Positions 59,362-64,000 of a stretch of DNA of 64,000 bases are shown in pieces (within the stretch, counting starts at the first letter, position 1; every line of letters begins with the position of its first letter). The DNA is taken from contig CANQAM010000002.1 of NCBI GenBank assembly GCA_947589325.1, positions 103,415-167,414 on the forward strand. The letters run 5' to 3'. The notes under the pieces were generated by a model. It saw only the letters and a program-made list of their open reading frames with translations, was not told the origin of the DNA and searched no databases. Source of the stretch: an uncultured Bacteroidales bacterium. Lineage in GTDB: Bacteria > Bacteroidota > Bacteroidia > Bacteroidales > UBA11471. The translations under genes were made by a program, and so were the position numbers.

Positions 59362-60600
59362 TTACAGGTTGTCGTTGCTTTCGGTTTCGAGATGGTCGTA
59401 TTTTTCAAAAAGAAAATCGTTGTAGGGGAAACGCGATACGTGGATTTCTTTCACCCGCTCGTAGAGCAGATGTTTCAGGGCGTCGATGTTGCTCCGCTGC
59501 CGTGCCGAGATGAAGATGCAGTTTTCGTGCAGGCGGGCGAACCACGTTTTTTGCAGTTCGTCGAGCGGAATGTTCTCGCGGGTGCGGGGCGTCAGGTCGT
59601 CGCTCTCTTTCTCGACGTGGCGGTAGGCGTCGGTCTTGTTGAAAACGAGAATCATCGGCTTGTCGGCGGCGTCGCACACTTCGTGCAGGGTCTTATCGAC
59701 GATTTCGATTTGCTCCTCGAAGGCGGGGTGCGAAATATCCACGACGTGTACGAGCAGGTCGGCTTCGCGCACCTCGTCGAGCGTCGATTTGAACGACTCC
59801 ACCAAGTGCGTGGGCAGCTTGCGGATAAATCCCACCGTATCGGTGAGCAGGAAAGGCAGGTTGTCGATGATGACTTTCCGCACGGTGGTGTCGAGCGTGG
59901 CGAAGAGTTTGTTTTCGGCGAACACTTCCGATTTGCTCAACAGGTTCATCAACGTCGATTTGCCCACGTTGGTGTAGCCCACGAGGGCGACGCGCACCAT
60001 CTTGCCCCGATTTTTGCGCTGTACGCTTTTCTGCCGCTCGATGTGTTTCAGTTCCTGTTTGAGCAGAGCTATTTTGTCGAGAATGATACGGCGGTCGGTC
60101 TCTATCTGCGTTTCGCCCGGACCGCGCATACCGATACCGCCGCGCTGCCGTTCGAGGTGCGTCCACAGACGGGTAAGGCGGGGCAGCAGGTACTGGTATT
60201 GCGCCAGTTCCACCTGCGACTTGGCGTGAGCCGTCTGGGCGCGCTTGGCGAAGATGTCGAGAATCAGATTCGTGCGGTCGAGTATCTTTACCTGCAACGC
60301 CTGTTCGATGTTTTTCAACTGTTTGGCGGATAGTTCGTCGTCGAATATGACAAGCCCTATTTCGTTTTCGTCGATGTAGTTTTTGATTTCCGTGATTTTG
60401 CCGCTGCCCACAAAGGTAACGGGGCTGGGTTGGTCGAGCCGCTGCAAAAATTTTTTCACCGGTTCGGCACCTGCCGTTTCGGCAAGAAAAGCCAGCTCGT
60501 CGAGGTATTCGTTGGCTTTGGCTTCGCTTTGGGTCGGCGTAATCAAGCCCACCAACACTGCCCGCTCGCTGGTTTCTTCGGTAAGAATAAACTCTTTCAT
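59362..60600 (-). CDS. hflX: Ribosome-associated GTPase HflX (copy 1)
   Basis: A 412-residue GTPase that splits stalled 70S ribosomes, for example after heat shock. The N-terminal HflX domain (about 1-190) has the pattern FVGSGKITEIKNYI and GGIGMRGPGETQIETDRRII. The GTPase domain follows with ALVGYTNVGKSTLMNLL (about 203-219), DTVGFIRKLPTHLVESF and NKTD. A start at ATG 60600 is chosen over an in-frame ATG further up, since a -7 box lies at 60619-60626. In this copy the upstream flank is the duplication junction, and the truncated dprA runs into it. Confidence 0.93.
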   Translation of the reverse strand: MKEFILTEETSERAVLVGLITPTQSEAKANEYLDELAFLAETAGAEPVKKFLQRLDQPSPVTFVGSGKITEIKNYIDENEIGLVIFDDELSAKQLKNIEQALQVKILDRTNLILDIFAKRAQTAHAKSQVELAQYQYLLPRLTRLWTHLERQRGGIGMRGPGETQIETDRRIILDKIALLKQELKHIERQKSVQRKNRGKMVRVALVGYTNVGKSTLMNLLSKSEVFAENKLFATLDTTVRKVIIDNLPFLLTDTVGFIRKLPTHLVESFKSTLDEVREADLLVHVVDISHPAFEEQIEIVDKTLHEVCDAADKPMILVFNKTDAYRHVEKESDDLTPRTRENIPLDELQKTWFARLHENCIFISARQRSNIDALKHLLYERVKEIHVSRFPYNDFLFEKYDHLETESNDNL

Positions 60601-61394
60601 ATCCGCGAATTGATTGTGCAAAGGTAATAAGATTTCCCGAATATCGTTATTGTCAGTTTTCTATATATATAATGTGTATTTCGGAAGACCGTTTTTCTGT
60701 TCTGTCTTTCGTATGCGAAACAGCCGATTTTTCCCTTTGATGAAAATTCTTGTAGAAATTTTTGTCCGGTGGTGTATTCGGTGAGCAGACCGCCGTTGCC
60801 CAGCGCCTCTCGTGCCGTGTCGCGGTGTACGGCGGGATAGAGCGTATGCAGTCCGTGCGCCAGTACGCCGATGGTGGAAAGCCCGTTTTTCAACGCTTCG
60901 CGGTGGGCGCAGATGTCGATGCCGTAAGCCATGCCGCTGACGATGGTCAGGTCGGGAACCGACTCGGCGAGGTCGCGCAGCAGGGCGGCGCAGAAGTCGC
61001 GCCCGTAACGGGTGGCGCGGCGGGTGCCCACGATGCTTATCGCACGAGGCGGGTTGAGCGAGCCGCAGCCTTTGAAGTAAAGCATCAGCGGGGCGTCGGG
61101 GCATTCGAGCAGGCGGGCAGGGTAATCGCTGTCGGTGAAGAAAAGCGGCATGATGCCCTCTTTGTCGATAAATCGCATTTCGGCGTCGGCAGCCGCGAGA
61201 GCTTTTTGCCGAACCTCTGCATCGAAGAGCGGAGCGGTGATGCCCAATATCTTCCGCCAGCTTTCCGGCGTTTCGCCGAAAAGGGCCGTCAGGTCGCCGC
61301 ACCGGTGGAGCAGATGCTCGACGGCGGGGCGGTTGATGCCTTTCATCAGCGAAAGGGCGATGGCGCAGCGCAGGGTTTCGGTTCCGCTCAACAT
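60597..61394 (-). pseudogene. dprA: Truncated dprA copy with foreign tail
   Basis: The duplication carries only the first 212 codons of dprA; after TEYTTGQK the frame runs across the junction into the upstream flank of hflX copy 1 and adds 53 unrelated residues. It lacks the NFVTRNRIVAG DNA-binding part and the winged helix, so it should be inactive. Its stop overlaps the hflX start as ATGA. The frame passes through the hflX promoter region and could affect that gene. Confidence 0.9.
60619..60626 (-). promoter_or_regulatory. -7 box for hflX copy 1
   Basis: TACCTTTG on the minus strand, 18 nt before ATG 60600. Confidence 0.5.
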
Positions 61395-61398
61395 GGCT

Positions 61399-61809
61399 TT
61401 ACGACAGATATTTTCCGAAAAATTCGGTGAGTTCATCGCCCCGTGTGGCGCGTCCATCGACGGTTGCCACGCTCTCTATGCGTCCGCGTGCGCAGAGTTT
61501 TCCGTCGGCTTTGCGGTAGATGTCCTGATAGAAAACGAATTTCGGGCCTTCGCGCCGCAGGTAGAGCCGGCAGACGGCCACGTCCTTGCTCCGCAGCGAC
61601 ACGCGGTATTCTATTTCGACGCGCCGCACGACGCACTCGATGCCGCGCGCCCGCAGGTCGGTGAATCCGATGCCCGTGCTCAGCAGAAATTCGTGTCGGG
61701 CGTGTTCCATGTAGTGCTGGTAGTTGGCGTTGTTTACGATGCCTTGCATATCGCATTCGTAGTCGCGTACTTTCAATTCGGTTTCGTGTATGTATTCGGG
61801 AGCTGCCAT
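61399..61809 (-). CDS. Acyl-CoA thioesterase, hotdog fold (copy 2)
   Basis: The encoded protein is identical to that of the gene at 58939-59349 (136 residues, Asp20 in the ECDMQG motif). It is followed 4 nt later by the truncated dprA instead of the full gene. If the duplication is real, gene dosage of this enzyme is doubled. Confidence 0.9.
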   Translation of the reverse strand: MAAPEYIHETELKVRDYECDMQGIVNNANYQHYMEHARHEFLLSTGIGFTDLRARGIECVVRRVEIEYRVSLRSKDVAVCRLYLRREGPKFVFYQDIYRKADGKLCARGRIESVATVDGRATRGDELTEFFGKYLS

Positions 61810-61821
61810 AAGGGTAAGAAG

Positions 61822-63060
61822 TTACAGGTTGTCGTTGCTTTCGGTTTCGAGATGGTCGTATTTTTCAAAAAGAAAATCGTTGTAGGGGAAACGCGATACG
61901 TGGATTTCTTTCACCCGCTCGTAGAGCAGATGTTTCAGGGCGTCGATGTTGCTCCGCTGCCGTGCCGAGATGAAGATGCAGTTTTCGTGCAGGCGGGCGA
62001 ACCACGTTTTTTGCAGTTCGTCGAGCGGAATGTTCTCGCGGGTGCGGGGCGTCAGGTCGTCGCTCTCTTTCTCGACGTGGCGGTAGGCGTCGGTCTTGTT
62101 GAAAACGAGAATCATCGGCTTGTCGGCGGCGTCGCACACTTCGTGCAGGGTCTTATCGACGATTTCGATTTGCTCCTCGAAGGCGGGGTGCGAAATATCC
62201 ACGACGTGTACGAGCAGGTCGGCTTCGCGCACCTCGTCGAGCGTCGATTTGAACGACTCCACCAAGTGCGTGGGCAGCTTGCGGATAAATCCCACCGTAT
62301 CGGTGAGCAGGAAAGGCAGGTTGTCGATGATGACTTTCCGCACGGTGGTGTCGAGCGTGGCGAAGAGTTTGTTTTCGGCGAACACTTCCGATTTGCTCAA
62401 CAGGTTCATCAACGTCGATTTGCCCACGTTGGTGTAGCCCACGAGGGCGACGCGCACCATCTTGCCCCGATTTTTGCGCTGTACGCTTTTCTGCCGCTCG
62501 ATGTGTTTCAGTTCCTGTTTGAGCAGAGCTATTTTGTCGAGAATGATACGGCGGTCGGTCTCTATCTGCGTTTCGCCCGGACCGCGCATACCGATACCGC
62601 CGCGCTGCCGTTCGAGGTGCGTCCACAGACGGGTAAGGCGGGGCAGCAGGTACTGGTATTGCGCCAGTTCCACCTGCGACTTGGCGTGAGCCGTCTGGGC
62701 GCGCTTGGCGAAGATGTCGAGAATCAGATTCGTGCGGTCGAGTATCTTTACCTGCAACGCCTGTTCGATGTTTTTCAACTGTTTGGCGGATAGTTCGTCG
62801 TCGAATATGACAAGCCCTATTTCGTTTTCGTCGATGTAGTTTTTGATTTCCGTGATTTTGCCGCTGCCCACAAAGGTAACGGGGCTGGGTTGGTCGAGCC
62901 GCTGCAAAAATTTTTTCACCGGTTCGGCACCTGCCGTTTCGGCAAGAAAAGCCAGCTCGTCGAGGTATTCGTTGGCTTTGGCTTCGCTTTGGGTCGGCGT
63001 AATCAAGCCCACCAACACTGCCCGCTCGCTGGTTTCTTCGGTAAGAATAAACTCTTTCAT
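61822..63060 (-). CDS. hflX: Ribosome-associated GTPase HflX (copy 2)
   Basis: The encoded protein is identical to hflX copy 1 (412 residues, complete G1-G4 motifs). Unlike copy 1, its upstream flank is the original one, with the -7 box (63079-63086) and then the region shared with the divergent beta-barrel gene. It probably drives the thioesterase copy and the truncated dprA downstream. Confidence 0.92.
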   Translation of the reverse strand: MKEFILTEETSERAVLVGLITPTQSEAKANEYLDELAFLAETAGAEPVKKFLQRLDQPSPVTFVGSGKITEIKNYIDENEIGLVIFDDELSAKQLKNIEQALQVKILDRTNLILDIFAKRAQTAHAKSQVELAQYQYLLPRLTRLWTHLERQRGGIGMRGPGETQIETDRRIILDKIALLKQELKHIERQKSVQRKNRGKMVRVALVGYTNVGKSTLMNLLSKSEVFAENKLFATLDTTVRKVIIDNLPFLLTDTVGFIRKLPTHLVESFKSTLDEVREADLLVHVVDISHPAFEEQIEIVDKTLHEVCDAADKPMILVFNKTDAYRHVEKESDDLTPRTRENIPLDELQKTWFARLHENCIFISARQRSNIDALKHLLYERVKEIHVSRFPYNDFLFEKYDHLETESNDNL

Positions 63061-63078
63061 ATCCGCGAATTGATTGTG

Positions 63079-63086
63079 CAAAGGTA
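63079..63086 (-). promoter_or_regulatory. -7 box for hflX copy 2
   Basis: TACCTTTG on the minus strand, 18 nt before ATG 63060. Confidence 0.5.
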
Positions 63087-63256
63087 ATAAGATTTCCCGA
63101 ATATCGTTATTGTCAGTTTTCTATATATATAATGTGTATTTCGGAAGACCGTTTTTCTGTTCTGTCTTTCGTATGCGAAACAGCCGATTTTTCCCTTTGA
63201 TGAAAATTCTTGTAGAAATTTATAAAAGAAAGTTTTTTAATGAATAATTATTTTTT

Positions 63257-63264
63257 TATCTTTG
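63257..63264 (+). promoter_or_regulatory. -7 box for the beta-barrel gene
   Basis: TATCTTTG on the plus strand; the -33 region is T-rich without a clear TTTG. Confidence 0.45.
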
Positions 63265-63376
63265 CAGCGACAATCGATGTTAATATTTGAACGATGAAAA
63301 ACTTTTTTTGAGGATATGTATGCGGCTTTGTTGTGGCGTTCAATCCTGACAGAATTAAAAATATAAATTATTAGTT

Positions 63377-64000
63377 ATGAAAAAATTTATTGCATTATGT
63401 TTATTATGTGCTGCATGGCAAATCGGTTATGCTCAAAATGCAGACGACAATCAATGGTATTTCGGCGTGAATGGAGGTTTCCGTTCCAATTTTATGCGTT
63501 TTTCCGATATCGACGAGGAGCTTTATCCTTCGCATGAAAAATTGAATAGCGGCGTGTTTTCAGTTTTCGTTCAATATGAATTCGGGAAAGAAAATCATTT
63601 TGCATTGCGTCCGCAGTTTTCGTTTCTCCCTCGCGGCGGTGAATTGACGAATATCGGTAAAGCTCTTTACGAGAATATGGGAGAGATAGACAATGTTTAC
63701 TATAAATTGAAATCTCGCTATTGGGATATCCGGATTCCGGTCATTTACAATTTCTGTTCGGCAAATTCTCCGGTGCGTCCGTATGTGTATGTCGCTCCGG
63801 TAGTGGGATTCTCGACACGGGGAGATATCGACATGCGGGAAAAATACACCGACGGAAGTTATGCCGGCTATCATGTCGGGCTTTCCGACGCGAATATGGC
63901 GAAAACCTATTTTGCGCTGATGTTCGGGGTCGGCTTCAAACATCAGTTCCATATCGACCGGCACAAATTCTTTTGGGGATTGGAAGTTTCCTACGAACAG
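63377..64000 (+). CDS. Outer-membrane beta-barrel protein (porin-like), 3' end outside window
   Basis: 208 codons are visible and the frame is still open at the edge. A signal peptide (MKKFIALCLLCAAWQIGYAQ) is followed by a glycine/aromatic strand series of an eight-stranded outer-membrane barrel (WYFGVNGGFRSNF, VFVQYEFG, YWDIRIPVIYNF, YVYVAPVVGFSTRG, LMFGVGFKHQF). The layout matches the OMP_b-brl_2/PorT-like family. Function unknown. It is probably the original divergent neighbour of hflX. Confidence 0.8.
   Translation, partial: MKKFIALCLLCAAWQIGYAQNADDNQWYFGVNGGFRSNFMRFSDIDEELYPSHEKLNSGVFSVFVQYEFGKENHFALRPQFSFLPRGGELTNIGKALYENMGEIDNVYYKLKSRYWDIRIPVIYNFCSANSPVRPYVYVAPVVGFSTRGDIDMREKYTDGSYAGYHVGLSDANMAKTYFALMFGVGFKHQFHIDRHKFFWGLEVSYEQ

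Larger units (their letters stand above)
58300..60761. repeat. Tandem duplication, copy 1 (2,460-bp period)
   Basis: This stretch recurs as 60760-63221 with no difference that I noticed, at a constant offset of 2,460. It holds the 5' part of dprA, the thioesterase gene, hflX and 160 nt upstream of hflX. At the junction two T are shared by both ends, a microhomology of 2 nt. It is either a recent duplication or an assembly error. Confidence 0.95.
60760..63221. repeat. Tandem duplication, copy 2
   Basis: Second copy of 58300-60761. It ends in the flank of the beta-barrel gene, which is therefore the original upstream neighbour of hflX. Confidence 0.95.
63061..63376. other. Divergent intergenic region, hflX and beta-barrel gene
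   Basis: 316 nt without a supported gene. It holds the hflX -7 box, the end of the duplicated unit (63221) and a plus-strand -7 box at 63257-63264, implying a leader of about 105 nt for the beta-barrel gene. Nothing else recognised. Confidence 0.7.

Noticed and set aside
58675-60333. Plus-strand open frame of about 550 codons opposite dprA, thioesterase and hflX (and its second copy)
   Set aside because: Antisense of three genes with full catalytic motifs; it spans several genes and has no start or domain support.

Overview
The window looks like a chromosomal segment of a Bacteroidales bacterium (family not resolved; Barnesiellaceae- or Porphyromonadaceae-like is a guess) carrying the right-hand part of a Mu-like prophage. 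The reasons are: repeated use of the Bacteroidota promoter form TTTG-N19/20-TAnnTTTG; a porG-uppS-bamA-ompH-ompH-murI cluster; a type IX secretion C-terminal signal; surface-lipoprotein export signals (Cys followed by Ser and acidic residues); and an exbB-exbD-exbD-tonB cluster with a PstS-like lipoprotein and a TPR protein. No rRNA, tRNA, CRISPR array or transposase was found.

Bases 1-15200, prophage. The genes follow Mu order: capsid (cut by the window edge), lysis cassette (amidase endolysin, small holin-like protein, and a protein built like a unimolecular spanin), sheath, tube, tail-assembly chaperone with a -1 programmed frameshift, tape measure, baseplate hub, spike, gp46/gp47/gp48-type baseplate proteins, four fibre genes, and at the far right an adenine methylase where Mu carries its DNA-modification gene. 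Two adjacent 22-bp repeats at 15143-15186 resemble transposase-binding sites at a Mu right end. Two minus-strand elements interrupt the plus-strand late region: a small membrane protein gene (4328-4519), and a compact element (14025-14186) in which a 22-codon ORF exactly fills the loop of a perfect 14-bp inverted repeat and is followed by a terminator whose 5' arm can instead pair with the ORF.

Bases 15300-31000, host. A minus-strand TonB energy cluster with its PstS-like and TPR partners is followed by an inositol-phosphatase-like enzyme, a SulP transporter, a large coiled-coil surface lipoprotein, a BspA-type leucine-rich-repeat protein with a type IX sorting tail, and an AAA ATPase preceded by 32-bp tandem repeats.

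Bases 31000-50600, housekeeping. ispD-recG and asparaginase lie on the plus strand. A roughly 7-kb minus-strand envelope cluster (porG, uppS, bamA, two ompH, murI, S4 protein, MIP18-type protein, lpxH) serves outer-membrane assembly, peptidoglycan precursors and lipid A. ribD diverges from prmC-recX-comF, and pyrE-SRPBCC-argH plus a Rieske-like lipoprotein follow.

Bases 50600-64000, accessory and rearranged. Five paralogous surface lipoproteins are split by an AT-rich AlbA_2/ATPase gene flanked by 11-bp direct repeats. Then come an Lrp regulator, a GNAT remnant, a zinc-uptake binding protein and ATPase without a permease, and dprA-thioesterase-hflX. A 2,460-bp stretch of this last group is tandemly duplicated without any difference that I found, leaving a second hflX, a second thioesterase and a truncated dprA. 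The window ends inside an outer-membrane beta-barrel gene.
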